From: a virus
Virus record (IMG/VR): IMGVR_UViG_3300021960_007579
Coordinates: 1-64,000 of that record
Length of the DNA: 64,000 nucleotides
Reading direction: 5' to 3' (one strand)
Below, piece by piece: positions 18,951 to 27,559 of this stretch (the stretch's first letter is position 1; each line of letters opens with the position of its first letter). A program made the position numbers and the translations under genes. The notes beneath the pieces are model-generated. The model searched no databases. It saw only the letters and a program-made list of their open reading frames with translations, and was not told the DNA's origin.

Positions 18951-18988
18951 TTAAAGTATAATCAAATTATTTTAAAAAATAAAGTGTT

Positions 18989-19369
18989 ATGTCAGAAAAA
19001 GTCTATGTTCGAAAGTGCGAAAGGTACACTATTTGGGAATCGTCCACCCCTTTAGAGGTTGATGTAGAAAAATTAAAGAGGTGTGATCCACCATATGAGG
19101 GTGAGAGTCATGAAGACCTTCTTAATTACTTATCGGAAAATGTTTTTAATAATTACGATTGGGCGGACAATGAAACTAACAAAGAAGTATATGGTGAAGA
19201 CGAAGCATACGACTTAACTATGGATGATTCCCCTGAAATGGATGTTTATTCAGATAGTCGAGAAAAATCTGCCGACGATTGGATTGAGATTGGTGTACCT
19301 AATGAAGAGTATAGAAAAACGGGGAGGTTTGAAACCTTTGCGGATAACATGCCACGTAATGATTGGTAA
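18989..19369 (+). CDS. Uncharacterised acidic protein
   Basis: 126 aa, strongly acidic (many Glu/Asp, 'DNETNKEVYGEDEAYDL'), no membrane segment. It has its own promoter and is followed by a short tandem repeat and a terminator, so it is a single-gene transcript. Acidic small phage proteins of this type often inhibit host enzymes or mimic DNA; nothing in the sequence proves that here. Confidence 0.65.
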   Translation: MSEKVYVRKCERYTIWESSTPLEVDVEKLKRCDPPYEGESHEDLLNYLSENVFNNYDWADNETNKEVYGEDEAYDLTMDDSPEMDVYSDSREKSADDWIEIGVPNEEYRKTGRFETFADNMPRNDW

Positions 19370-19373
19370 TGCC

Positions 19374-19402
19374 GATTAAAATTCGGTGCCGATTAAAATT
19401 GA
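19374..19402 (+). repeat. Tandem 13-bp repeat
   Basis: GCCGATTAAAATT occurs twice in tandem (about 19372-19384 and 19388-19400), between the stop codon and the terminator. Confidence 0.75.
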
Positions 19403-19408
19403 GTTAAG

Positions 19409-19438
19409 ACCCTCCACGAAAGTGGGGGGTTGTTTTTT
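19409..19438 (+). terminator. Rho-independent terminator
   Basis: CCTCCAC-GAAA-GTGGGGG (19411-19428) is a GNRA-capped hairpin followed by a T-rich run. Confidence 0.85.
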
Positions 19439-19476
19439 ATTTTTAATTTCTTTATCTTTTTACAAAAGGACCAATT

Positions 19477-20172
19477 ATGTCAATGGATAAAGATTTTAAA
19501 ATGGTTAAGAGTGTATACACTTCCAACCAAGAGGCGATTCAAAATATAATGCACCTATACGGTATTGAACAGTTCGATTTGGACTGTACATACTCTAAAG
19601 GTAACTTTTGGAAGGGATTACCCGACCCAAAACACAAAACAGATTTATACCCACACTACGAAAATGTAACTCAAGCCGATTCTGAAGACTTACCATTTGA
19701 GGATAAGTCAATGTCAGCAATTATGTATGATCCACCATTTGTCATTGTCGGTAGTGGTAAAGGTCACAAGAAAAATGGACCAAATAGTTCCATCATTGCT
19801 AAAAGATTTGAGGGTTACGGAACTTATGAAGATCTGAAGATCAACTACTATAACACCCTCAAAGAATTATTTAGATTAACTAAAGATGGTGGATTTGTGG
19901 TTATGAAATGTCAAGATACGGTCTCTGGTGGAAAACAACACTTTAGTCATGTCATGGTAATGAATATGGCTTATCAGATTGGGTTTTACCCAAGAGACAT
20001 GTTTGTACTAACCTCCAATGTCAGAGTTAATGCCTTTAATGGTACAAAATGGACGAAACAATATCACGCACGTAAGTACCATTCATATTTTTGGGTGTTT
20101 GAGAAAATCAAACCTAAAGTAACGTATGATTTTATACCACAGGGTTTTGTGGAGTACCTAAATAAAGATTGA
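19477..20172 (+). CDS. DNA methyltransferase-like protein (N4-cytosine/N6-adenine type)
   Basis: 231 aa. 'SAIMYDPPFVI' is the catalytic (D/N)PP(Y/F/W) motif IV. 'LFRLTKDGGFVVMKCQD' is the following motif with the K-D-G-G turn. The N-terminal 'IEQFDLDCTYSKG' resembles the region where such enzymes read host-like site sequences. No specificity domain is visible, so it may be an orphan phage methylase acting in anti-restriction. Its 3' end overlaps a convergent DUF192 gene by 41 bp. Confidence 0.7.
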   Translation: MSMDKDFKMVKSVYTSNQEAIQNIMHLYGIEQFDLDCTYSKGNFWKGLPDPKHKTDLYPHYENVTQADSEDLPFEDKSMSAIMYDPPFVIVGSGKGHKKNGPNSSIIAKRFEGYGTYEDLKINYYNTLKELFRLTKDGGFVVMKCQDTVSGGKQHFSHVMVMNMAYQIGFYPRDMFVLTSNVRVNAFNGTKWTKQYHARKYHSYFWVFEKIKPKVTYDFIPQGFVEYLNKD

Positions 20173-20491
20173 TTCGATCCCCAACCTTAAAATTTTGACA
20201 AGTCCCCGCAGGAAACTCAACAACATGATCACCTATACCTGTATATCTTTCGGGGCAGTCCATATCACAGGGTTGACAACTATGGTGAATCCTACTGATG
20301 ATATTCTTATTGACAAAAACAATATCTAATGGGATTAGACAATTTTTCATCCAAAATCTATGATGACCCTGTCCCATATTAAAAACGACACACCCATCCA
20401 ATGAGTCCCTACCCATCATTCCTCGTTTTATATCTTCAGGTGAGGTTAGGTATTCCGCGTCAAAGACTTTATCCTTAATCATTACTGCCAT
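20132..20491 (-). CDS. DUF192 family protein
   Basis: 119 aa from ATG 20491 ('MAVMIKDKVFDAEYLTSPED'). 'GMMGRDSLDGCVVFNM', 'RFWMKNCLIPLDIVFV' and 'VVEFPAGTCQNFKVGD' are the successive DUF192 blocks. Family members are small beta-barrel proteins, often exported in bacteria. This one has extra Cys/His ('HHSCQPCDMDC') inside the barrel and no signal peptide. Function unknown; recurrent in phages. Confidence 0.8.
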   Translation of the reverse strand: MAVMIKDKVFDAEYLTSPEDIKRGMMGRDSLDGCVVFNMGQGHHRFWMKNCLIPLDIVFVNKNIISRIHHSCQPCDMDCPERYTGIGDHVVEFPAGTCQNFKVGDRINLYLGTPQNPVV

Positions 20492-20557
20492 AACTATAAT
20501 TATTTGACTTTGAGAATTAATTTGTGTATGTTTTATATATGTCTCTAATTTTTCGAA

Positions 20558-20992
20558 ATGAATGAGTGGATCGTTGATATTGATAAAGTAAATTATTTGG
20601 AAACTTATCCGGATGTTAGGGTGGTCAATCACCCTAACTACGCTGATTTAAGGAGAGAGATTATGTGCTTTAATACCGATATTAAATGGGACGGTATGTG
20701 GACTTATGAGGACGCCATAGAAAGAATAGGTAAGGGTTGGATCTTCGTATGCCTGTTTATAGATCATCAAATAAAGGGGTGGTTATGGTACAATCCTAAA
20801 TCGAATCTCTTTCAGAACATATACGTTAATAAAGAATATAGAAAAATGGGGTATGCCCAACAACTCTTTAAAAGAATGTGTAAAGAATGTCAGTCGAGGG
20901 GAATCAAAGAAGTTAGGGCATACGTCGACGAATGGAACGTTGACAGTAGTAATATCTTAAAAACAAATAACTCAAGATTAAATAATAATTGA
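20558..20992 (+). CDS. GNAT-family N-acetyltransferase
   Basis: 144 aa. 'LFQNIYVNKEYRKMGYAQQL' is the acetyl-CoA binding motif A (R-x-x-G-Y/x-A/G). 'GWIFVCLFIDHQIKGWLWY' is the central beta strand pair and 'RAYVDEWNVDSSNILK' the C-terminal motif B. Acceptor unknown. It is followed 1 bp later by a small ORF and then thyA. Confidence 0.8.
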   Translation: MNEWIVDIDKVNYLETYPDVRVVNHPNYADLRREIMCFNTDIKWDGMWTYEDAIERIGKGWIFVCLFIDHQIKGWLWYNPKSNLFQNIYVNKEYRKMGYAQQLFKRMCKECQSRGIKEVRAYVDEWNVDSSNILKTNNSRLNNN

Positions 20993-20993
20993 T

Positions 20994-21149
20994 ATGTACA
21001 TAGAAAAGTATGTTCACAATAATGTTTGGCATTTATTACCAACAGTATTAATAACAACAGATGGTCCTGTTTATTACAGTATCGATTTTGTTTGGTTAAA
21101 ATGGGGGGTTAGTTGGGTTATTAAAGATAAAATGAGGAGATATGAATAA
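20994..21149 (+). CDS. Small uncharacterised protein upstream of thyA
   Basis: 51 aa, 'MYIEKYVHNNVWHLLPTVLI...'; one hydrophobic aromatic-rich stretch. It begins 1 bp after the GNAT stop and its last codons overlap the thyA start by 8 bp, which supports translation. No known domain. Confidence 0.55.
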   Translation: MYIEKYVHNNVWHLLPTVLITTDGPVYYSIDFVWLKWGVSWVIKDKMRRYE

Positions 21150-22146
21150 CCTAGATAAGCAATACCAAGACCTCTTGGTGGATATTATCACCGAGGGTAA
21201 GGAAAAAAAGGACAGGACCGGCACTGGTACTGTCTCACTTTTTGGTAGACAGATCAGACACGATATGAGTGAAGGGTTTCCTCTACTAACCACCAAAAAG
21301 ATGGCAATCAAAACAATGATGACCGAATTGAGGTGGTTTTTAAAAGGAGACACCAACATTAAGTACTTGGTGGAGAATGGGTGTAACATTTGGAATGGTG
21401 ATGCATTCAAAAACTATATTAGTAAAACAAATGAGTATAAGGGTAAGTGGCCCGATACGATGGAGGAATATCTCGAACGCATCAAAACAGATGACGAGTT
21501 CGCCAAAAGGTGGGGTGAGTTAGGTCCAATCTATGGTAAACAATGGAGACAATTTCAGGGTAAAGACTTTATAGATAATGACCAGATCAAAAATTTAATA
21601 ACTGACCTCATCACCAACCCCGATTCGAGAAGACTAATGGTGTCAGCATGGAATGTCTCTGAATTACATAACATGGTTTTACCACCCTGTCATTATGGGT
21701 TCCAAGTCTATACAAGAGAATTAAATCTTGATGAGAGGATTGATTATTATAATGGTAATTCTGACCCACTTAACCGATCGTCAGATTATTTCCACGAACA
21801 CATGGACATCTATGGTGTACCACGTAGATCAATCTCATTGATGTGGAACCAAAGAAGTGTTGATACCTTCTTAGGTTTGCCCTTCAACATTGCATCTTAT
21901 GCAACATTACTCATTTTGATCGGCAAAGAGGTGAACATGGTCCCCGAACATTTAATAGGTAATTTAGGTGACACTCACCTGTATTCCAATCACATCGAAC
22001 AGGCGAAGGAACAAATATCAAGAGAACCAATGTCACATCTACCTAAACTGAAAGTGAGTAATGTGGATATCCTGAATGGTGAATTTGATTATGAGGTTTT
22101 ACATTACCACTCACACCCAAGTATAAAAGCACCTTTAAGTAATTAG
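21142..22146 (+). CDS. thyA: Thymidylate synthase ThyA
   Basis: 334 aa. It catalyses dUMP to dTMP with methylene-tetrahydrofolate. Present are 'DRTGTGTVSLFG', 'RWGELGPIYGKQWR', the catalytic Cys183 in 'VLPPCHYGFQVY', Asn249 in 'LPFNIASYA' (the dUMP-specifying Asn) and 'GDTHLYSNHIEQ' near the C-terminus. It is longer than the E. coli enzyme (264 aa) because of inserts at about residues 90-130 and 195-220. This is a standard phage dTTP-supply gene, and no frd/dcd partner is in view. Confidence 0.97.
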   Translation: MNNLDKQYQDLLVDIITEGKEKKDRTGTGTVSLFGRQIRHDMSEGFPLLTTKKMAIKTMMTELRWFLKGDTNIKYLVENGCNIWNGDAFKNYISKTNEYKGKWPDTMEEYLERIKTDDEFAKRWGELGPIYGKQWRQFQGKDFIDNDQIKNLITDLITNPDSRRLMVSAWNVSELHNMVLPPCHYGFQVYTRELNLDERIDYYNGNSDPLNRSSDYFHEHMDIYGVPRRSISLMWNQRSVDTFLGLPFNIASYATLLILIGKEVNMVPEHLIGNLGDTHLYSNHIEQAKEQISREPMSHLPKLKVSNVDILNGEFDYEVLHYHSHPSIKAPLSN

Positions 22147-22148
22147 AA

Positions 22149-22475
22149 ATGAAATATTTTGTGGAGATATTAAAACAGTTTACGCAACCACAGAGATTAA
22201 TAGTTTTAATCTTACTGTTGGTTACTGTTATTATGGTACAATACTTCAGAACAGATGATTGTTCTTCCTTAGTTCGTCAAAATAGATTAATGCAGGAAGA
22301 CTTCGTAGTGATAAGTCAATTATTGAGGGAGGAAATGATGAAGGTTTCAACCCCACCGCCAATGACCGATTCAACAACGGTATCTATTGATACTATTCGT
22401 ATTGTTGAACCCCAACACAGTATTAACGATCAGATATTGGAAATCGTAAATAAACATACCGTAGTTTTAGAATAA
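22149..22475 (+). CDS. Single-pass membrane protein with periplasmic coiled coil
   Basis: 108 aa. One transmembrane helix at about residues 17-33 ('RLIVLILLLVTVIMVQYF') and a following charged helix. The topology resembles an i-spanin/Rz-like protein, although no o-spanin lipoprotein is adjacent. It lies 2 bp after thyA and abuts the chorismate mutase-like gene (TAAATG). Confidence 0.6.
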   Translation: MKYFVEILKQFTQPQRLIVLILLLVTVIMVQYFRTDDCSSLVRQNRLMQEDFVVISQLLREEMMKVSTPPPMTDSTTVSIDTIRIVEPQHSINDQILEIVNKHTVVLE

Positions 22476-22772
22476 ATGGACTATAATCAAAAATTAGAGG
22501 AACTAAGAAACACGATTGATGCAATCGATCATGATATCTACACATCAATATTGAAGAGATTCGATGCGATCGTAAAAATCGCAGAACTTAAAAGAGAAAG
22601 TGGCATCATGGAGATGTCACAGCAAAGGAGAGATGAGATTATAATGAAAGTTAAAGAATGGGCCATAAAAGACGGCATACCAACATATCTTGTATTAGGT
22701 ATTTTTAACCAACTCATCGACGCGTCTGTTTTAGAACAAACATTGATTATCCATGAAAAAAAGTACGATTGA
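22476..22772 (+). CDS. Chorismate mutase type II-like protein
   Basis: 98 aa. 'LRNTIDAIDHDIYTSILKRF' then 'IVKIAELKRESG' and 'QQRRDEIIMKVKEWA' follow the AroQ pattern (LR..ID..D..I...L..R...V..IA.LK.......R). The Arg, Lys and Arg/Glu positions that contact the substrate are plausibly kept. Such enzymes convert chorismate to prephenate. An all-alpha family member with a different role remains possible. Its last 20 bp overlap the Smr gene. Confidence 0.7.
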   Translation: MDYNQKLEELRNTIDAIDHDIYTSILKRFDAIVKIAELKRESGIMEMSQQRRDEIIMKVKEWAIKDGIPTYLVLGIFNQLIDASVLEQTLIIHEKKYD

Positions 22773-22986
22773 TTTACATGGGATAGCTCGGGAAGATGCC
22801 TTTATGTTAATAGAGGACGAATTACTATTAATGTCCTCTAGAGGTCCATTTACTCTAGATGTCATTACAGGTAACAGTGAGGGAATGAAAAGAGGTGTTA
22901 TTGATGTATGTGAAAGATATGGGTTTGATTATTATACCTCCGCATACAACATGGGAGTCATAACAATTATGTACCAACCAATCTGA
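22753..22986 (+). CDS. Smr-domain protein
   Basis: 77 aa. 'STIDLHGIAREDAFMLIEDE' is the DLHG motif of the Smr fold, and 'LDVITGNSEGMKRGVIDVCE' replaces the usual TGxGxHS. Minimal Smr proteins are nucleic-acid nicking or RNA-cleaving domains. The changed second motif (TGNSEG) makes catalytic activity uncertain. It is translationally coupled to the upstream gene. Confidence 0.75.
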   Translation: MKKSTIDLHGIAREDAFMLIEDELLLMSSRGPFTLDVITGNSEGMKRGVIDVCERYGFDYYTSAYNMGVITIMYQPI

Positions 22987-23130
22987 TCACTTACCCTGAC
23001 CTCTGTACTTCTTTTCGTAGTGTTTTCCGTTCTTGTGAACTGATCTCTTAGTCTTCGCGTGAACACCAGGTCTCTTTTTTCTGGTTTTACGTCTGAACGT
23101 TGAGCTCGAATTTACCTTTGCCTTTGCCAT
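22987..23130 (-). CDS. Highly basic micro-protein with RPGVHAKTK motif
   Basis: 47 aa, 'MAKAKVNSSSTFRRKTRKKR' then 'PGVHAKTKRSVHKNGKHYEK' and 'YRGQGK' at the end. About 40 percent of residues are basic. The same core (RPGVHAK...Y.K.Y.GQG) is remembered from many large phages as a conserved tiny protein of unknown function, presumably nucleic-acid binding. It starts behind an A/T-rich divergent promoter region facing the PcfJ-like gene and its stop codon abuts the Smr stop. Confidence 0.75.
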   Translation of the reverse strand: MAKAKVNSSSTFRRKTRKKRPGVHAKTKRSVHKNGKHYEKKYRGQGK

Positions 23131-23205
23131 GTTGATAAAAATATACGTATAAATATGTCCATATAATATTAGTTTCTATTATATTTGGGAAATAAATAAT
23201 ACGTC

Positions 23206-25023
23206 ATGAAAGAAACTATATTTTCACAAAGAGTCAATTACGCAATAATAGAGAAGTACAAGAATTACTCTCATCTTTCACAAAAACCAAAAGACATGTC
23301 TATCGACATTGTTGGTAGAGTGTTTGAGACTAACCACCAACCATCGTTTGTCGATATTGTTAATTTACCACCACCCGAGGTTCGAGGTAAAAAACTAAAA
23401 CAACTGTTTCATTTTATATCACCAAAAAAAGATGGGGAAAGACTCAGAGTTTGTAGAGCACCCATGGGTGGGATGTTTTTAACCCAAGATTCACAGAAGA
23501 TAGGTAAAGCGTTGTCGGACCCATTCTCAAACATTAATATTTTTACGAGAGAGAATATAATTACTCGGGAAGGTAATGTTGTTAAATTAGTGATGGATGT
23601 GTACACAAAACACAAAGATTTTAATCACAAATTTGCGAGGAAAAGGATAAATAAGGTAACCATAAAGTTTGATTTTGATAAGGGGAACACCCTGATAATG
23701 AAACAAAGAGGTAACCATAAAGAATTTAGAACCAACTCTTTATGGTTTTTTGACGAAATTGATTTTGAGTACTTTAAAAATCTATTCCCTAAGAGTGCTA
23801 ACTCTCGCAACCAAACGCTATCTAAGAAACATAAGGATATAGAAGTTCTTATGAATATGGGTATCTTGATATTAACCTTAAAGGCGGTTTGTGATCAATA
23901 CATTAAGTTCGATGAACCCACCTCGAAATTGAACTTCTTTACAAAATTGAATGATCACCGTGAAAGGTTCACTCTGAAACAAATATCCCTTCTTAATTTG
24001 GTTAAGGGTAAAGGAATAAAAGTGAACAACAATTACGAAGATATTTTAATAAACCTATACCCCACACAAAAGTATCTTAAACGAAACGGTTACAAACTAA
24101 TACAATCCTGTTTGGATAGAATGGGTATAAAACATTCACCCTGTATTAAAATTGCCCATAATAATTTCACCCATACATGGTTAATCCTAAAAATTAAAAC
24201 CATTGTAGGTAACGACTACTACAGGTATATCTCAAACGTAAAGTGGTCACACGTAACTTTAGATTATGATATTCTCGTAAACGGTAGAATGAGATACCAA
24301 GTGTACGGTGAAATTGATGAAAACCAACCACTAAAAAGTAAAAGGGAAAAAACAAACTTCATTAAAATTTTGAACGAGGTTATTACCAGTGATGTAATGA
24401 CTAACGATAGTCTAACTCAATTTATTGGGGATATCATTGACCACATTAGAATAATGGATAAAATTTCTGATATAAATCCATATATCTCTTTAAATGCGTG
24501 TACATACCAAACCTTTATGGAAGAGCATAGGGTTTACTCTAAGATAGAACGTAGAATGGACAGAGACTCAACAATTCTAATTGAGTATGATGAAAATTTT
24601 ATAGACATAATGAATGAACCATTTGATATGGATGGTTACACCTTTAAACCCGTAGTATTGGTCAATGAGGATCAGTACATTGATGAGGGTGAAGAAATGA
24701 ACCACTGTGTTGCGGGATACATCACAAACAGGAACTCAATAGTTGTTAGTTTATGTGAAACCACAACAAAGGAAAGATCAACCTTAGAGTATGATACCTT
24801 AACAGGTGCATTAAAACAGGAAAGATCAAAGTACAATAAAAAACCTGTAGACTATCTTTTAAGAGCCACTAGAATTATGACTGAAAGGATTAACTCCATT
24901 CAAAGTTCTATGAGAAATGGTGAACGAAAACGTATGGATAGGAATGGAAATTATATCGATTATATACAAGAAAAAAAATGGGGTGATTTCCGCGGTGTAC
25001 AGAGATTTCCCATAGACTTTTAG
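23206..25023 (+). CDS. PcfJ-like protein 1
   Basis: 605 aa. The C-terminal third holds 'YTFKPVVLVNEDQYIDEGEE' and 'MNHCVAGYITNRNSIVVSL', the HCVxxY block of PcfJ-like proteins, which were first named on Gram-positive conjugative plasmids. The N-terminal 400 residues are basic and not recognised. A paralogue follows immediately. The biochemical role of PcfJ-like proteins is unknown. Confidence 0.7.
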   Translation: MKETIFSQRVNYAIIEKYKNYSHLSQKPKDMSIDIVGRVFETNHQPSFVDIVNLPPPEVRGKKLKQLFHFISPKKDGERLRVCRAPMGGMFLTQDSQKIGKALSDPFSNINIFTRENIITREGNVVKLVMDVYTKHKDFNHKFARKRINKVTIKFDFDKGNTLIMKQRGNHKEFRTNSLWFFDEIDFEYFKNLFPKSANSRNQTLSKKHKDIEVLMNMGILILTLKAVCDQYIKFDEPTSKLNFFTKLNDHRERFTLKQISLLNLVKGKGIKVNNNYEDILINLYPTQKYLKRNGYKLIQSCLDRMGIKHSPCIKIAHNNFTHTWLILKIKTIVGNDYYRYISNVKWSHVTLDYDILVNGRMRYQVYGEIDENQPLKSKREKTNFIKILNEVITSDVMTNDSLTQFIGDIIDHIRIMDKISDINPYISLNACTYQTFMEEHRVYSKIERRMDRDSTILIEYDENFIDIMNEPFDMDGYTFKPVVLVNEDQYIDEGEEMNHCVAGYITNRNSIVVSLCETTTKERSTLEYDTLTGALKQERSKYNKKPVDYLLRATRIMTERINSIQSSMRNGERKRMDRNGNYIDYIQEKKWGDFRGVQRFPIDF

Positions 25024-25087
25024 ACTACACATTCCAAAAAATTAAGTTTATATTTTATTGGATGGACTAATTACTCCGTCTAATATT

Positions 25088-26518
25088 ATGGACTTAATAT
25101 TCAATCACACACAAAAAAGAAAGACGGATAAAGGAAAGTGTAATGAGCTATATGAATTAAATATATTTCATAACAACGATCTACTCTTAATAGAGATAGA
25201 TTACTTGTACACGTTTAACAGACCAAAGGACAATAACGACCAAGAAGAGTACACCTTAAGTCGAGAAGTTAAAAACGAATATACTGTAACAATAGACTTA
25301 AGTAATTCAAATGTGTGGACCTACAGTCATATAACCACTAAAGGGTTCTTTGGTGAGAGACACGGAGGTAGGTCACACAAAAAAAGAAACGATTTTAAAA
25401 CTCTATCCGAAATTACAACCGACGCACTCTTTAATGGATGTAAAAAATCAAATGAGTGGGGTAAAAGGTTTGGGACCAAAATCAACGAAGCATTTTATAT
25501 TGTAAAAAACATCCTACAACCACATATTAATAATGAATACCTTAAAAGTAAGGAGTATTATAAGGTTGAGGTAGATCCACTCTTCGACCTAATTGTGGAT
25601 TACCACTTAGATAAAAAACGAATTAAAGGACATAACTTAGTTTATATAGATATCCAACAGGACTATCCTAAAGAAAAGTTCCTGAAGTTAAACGACCGAA
25701 AGTTTGTCCCCGCGATTTTAGATGGGTATGGGATAAAAACTAAACAGTACGTCAGTTTACTAAACAACAATGAAGAGGGACTCCCTATTATTATTAAAAC
25801 ACTAAATTATTTTTGTAAACTCTTCGGTGACAATTACATAGACTTTATGAATAAGATCAATTGGGAGTTACATGCATACACAACACCCCCCACATCAAAA
25901 ACCCATACACTCAAAAATGAGACAGAAAAGAGGAATATGGTTAAACTAATCAGTAATTGGGAGAGTCACAGTCTTAGGGGAACCAACATCTCAAATGATG
26001 GTAGTTTAGTTAAGTGTATACATAATACACTTGAGCTTAGAGATAAAATAGAGAAAAAGGGGATTGAATTAAAATTCACCGCCAAGAGCGATGATGAATT
26101 AGATACCCTTTACGAAGAGTGGATGGGGTTAAAAAAGTATATTACCAGAGGATATAGACTTAGATATGCCTTCCCCAAAGAGTTTGTTAATACCATAGAA
26201 AGGGAAATAAGAATTGGAGATGTGATATACCAACCCATATTATTAAAGAGAGAGGAAGACTTTAAAATAGAGGGACATATTATGAAAAATTGTATGGGAA
26301 ATCAATTTTCCCACGGAGCAATATCTATTTATATATCACTAAGAAAAGGTAAGAGATGGGTTGATGTACAGTATAGGAATGGGGAAAAACATATGTGTTA
26401 CGGTAAAGCAAATTCACCCATACCTAAAGACTTTGTTCAGGCTGTTGAGGTATTAAACAAAAGATTCAAGAAGTTCAAAACCATTGAATGGAATAAAGAA
26501 AAGTACGATTTGATTTAA
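25088..26518 (+). CDS. PcfJ-like protein 2
   Basis: 476 aa from ATG 25088; an in-frame TTG at 25058 would add ten residues, but a TATATTTT element at about 25050 favours the later start. 'YQPILLKREEDFKIEGHIM' and 'KNCMGNQFSHGAISIYISL' align with the PcfJ block of the gene before it (N-C-M in place of H-C-V). The copies are strongly diverged, so the duplication is old. The usual His of the core is replaced by Asn. Confidence 0.65.
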   Translation: MDLIFNHTQKRKTDKGKCNELYELNIFHNNDLLLIEIDYLYTFNRPKDNNDQEEYTLSREVKNEYTVTIDLSNSNVWTYSHITTKGFFGERHGGRSHKKRNDFKTLSEITTDALFNGCKKSNEWGKRFGTKINEAFYIVKNILQPHINNEYLKSKEYYKVEVDPLFDLIVDYHLDKKRIKGHNLVYIDIQQDYPKEKFLKLNDRKFVPAILDGYGIKTKQYVSLLNNNEEGLPIIIKTLNYFCKLFGDNYIDFMNKINWELHAYTTPPTSKTHTLKNETEKRNMVKLISNWESHSLRGTNISNDGSLVKCIHNTLELRDKIEKKGIELKFTAKSDDELDTLYEEWMGLKKYITRGYRLRYAFPKEFVNTIEREIRIGDVIYQPILLKREEDFKIEGHIMKNCMGNQFSHGAISIYISLRKGKRWVDVQYRNGEKHMCYGKANSPIPKDFVQAVEVLNKRFKKFKTIEWNKEKYDLI

Positions 26519-26552
26519 TCAATAAAATTTGTTATATTTTAAATAAAAAATT

Positions 26553-26714
26553 ATGCAAGAGAAAGAATCTAAAACAAAGTCACATTTTTATTTGAGTTTA
26601 CTAAAATCATTTATAAGATTAGGTGCTGCAGTATGTCTAACTCAATCAGAGTTTGGTTGGGCGGGTATACTATTTTTCGTTGCCGAATTAGTGGGAATCT
26701 TAGAAGAAATTTAA
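26553..26714 (+). CDS. Small membrane protein
   Basis: 53 aa with a hydrophobic C-terminal half ('GWAGILFFVAELVGILEE'), probably one membrane helix. A TATATTTT element lies 22 bp upstream. The stop is 2 bp before the Fe-S carrier start. Not recognised. Confidence 0.6.
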   Translation: MQEKESKTKSHFYLSLLKSFIRLGAAVCLTQSEFGWAGILFFVAELVGILEEI

Positions 26715-26716
26715 TT

Positions 26717-27046
26717 ATGGTGACTATTACACAGACCGCCATGGAAAAACTGATCTCTCTTATGATGGATGAGGGAATCACACCAGACACTCACAACTTA
26801 AGGGTTGGAGTGAAGGGAGGTGGGTGTAGCGGGTTATCATATGTTATGGATTTTGATACAGACATTAATGATGGGGATGAGGTTGTCGATTTAGAAGTTA
26901 TTAAAGTTATAATCAATAAACCATCATTATTATACTTAGCCGGAACCATACTAGATTACCAAGGAGGTTTGAATGGAAAAGGGTTTGAGTGGATTAACCC
27001 CAACGCAAGTAGAACATGTGGGTGTGGGGAAAGTTTTAGTTTGTAA
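26717..27046 (+). CDS. A-type iron-sulfur carrier (IscA/ErpA/SufA-like)
   Basis: 109 aa from ATG 26717; the frame extends upstream but overlaps the previous gene. The three cluster-binding cysteines are C37 in 'GGGCSGLSYVMDF' and C101/C103 in 'RTCGCGESF', exactly the family pattern. 'LKVGVKGGG'-like strands precede them. It probably donates Fe-S clusters to client enzymes, possibly the phage radical SAM protein at 6828. Confidence 0.9.
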   Translation: MVTITQTAMEKLISLMMDEGITPDTHNLRVGVKGGGCSGLSYVMDFDTDINDGDEVVDLEVIKVIINKPSLLYLAGTILDYQGGLNGKGFEWINPNASRTCGCGESFSL

Positions 27047-27168
27047 TGGATTATAATAAAAACATATGTGTGTCATGTGGTGAGGAAATACCACCACTAT
27101 TATTGTCACAGAACATATGTTATAAATGTTTATGTAAACCATTAAATGGGGGAGAAAAAACCAGATAG
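27046..27168 (+). CDS. Zinc-ribbon micro-protein
   Basis: 40 aa. 'ICVSCGEEIPPLLLSQNICY' then 'KCLCKPL' gives CxxC...CxxC spacing typical of a zinc ribbon. It starts on the last base of the Fe-S carrier stop (TAATGG) and overlaps the next gene by 23 bp. Confidence 0.65.
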   Translation: MDYNKNICVSCGEEIPPLLLSQNICYKCLCKPLNGGEKTR

Positions 27169-27544
27169 TATTGTATGGAACGAGGAGGATGGATACAACG
27201 CCAATATCCTACCTTACGCATCAAACGTTGGTGCCCCTGCAATAAAACTTGACGACATAGGTGGTTGGAAAAGTAGACAGGTCGTTAACGTAAACCACCA
27301 AATCAAAACAAAATTTGAAGAACTAAAAGACGAATACAATAAATTAATTGATGAGTACAATTGGAATCAATTAATTTATAAATCTAAGTATTCTTTTATT
27401 CCTCTTATTGGTGGCACATATCATCTCTATGTGAATAACAAAGAGGAAGTCTTTCTATCCTTAATTGGTCCTAATGAATGGAATCAAAAATATGTAGGAT
27501 CCTTTAAGTTAGATTCAACGGAAAAATGGATTAAAGTTTCTTAA
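27146..27544 (+). CDS. DUF2452 family protein
   Basis: 132 aa. 'YASNVGAPAIKLDDIGGWKS' at the N-terminus and 'FIPLIGGTYHLYVNNKEEVF', 'LSLIGPNEWNQ' match the conserved blocks of DUF2452, common in Bacteroidetes genomes and their phages. No catalytic residues are known. Middle region is a coiled coil ('KFEELKDEYNKLIDEYNWNQ'). Confidence 0.75.
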   Translation: MGEKKPDSIVWNEEDGYNANILPYASNVGAPAIKLDDIGGWKSRQVVNVNHQIKTKFEELKDEYNKLIDEYNWNQLIYKSKYSFIPLIGGTYHLYVNNKEEVFLSLIGPNEWNQKYVGSFKLDSTEKWIKVS

Positions 27545-27559
27545 AGGATATTTATCTAT

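Noticed and set aside
20492-20632. Upstream extension of the DUF192 gene
   Set aside because: Lacks family similarity and crosses a divergent promoter region; the ATG at 20491 is preferred.
26633-26716. Upstream extension of the Fe-S carrier
   Set aside because: Overlaps the membrane micro-gene; ATG 26717 matches the family start.
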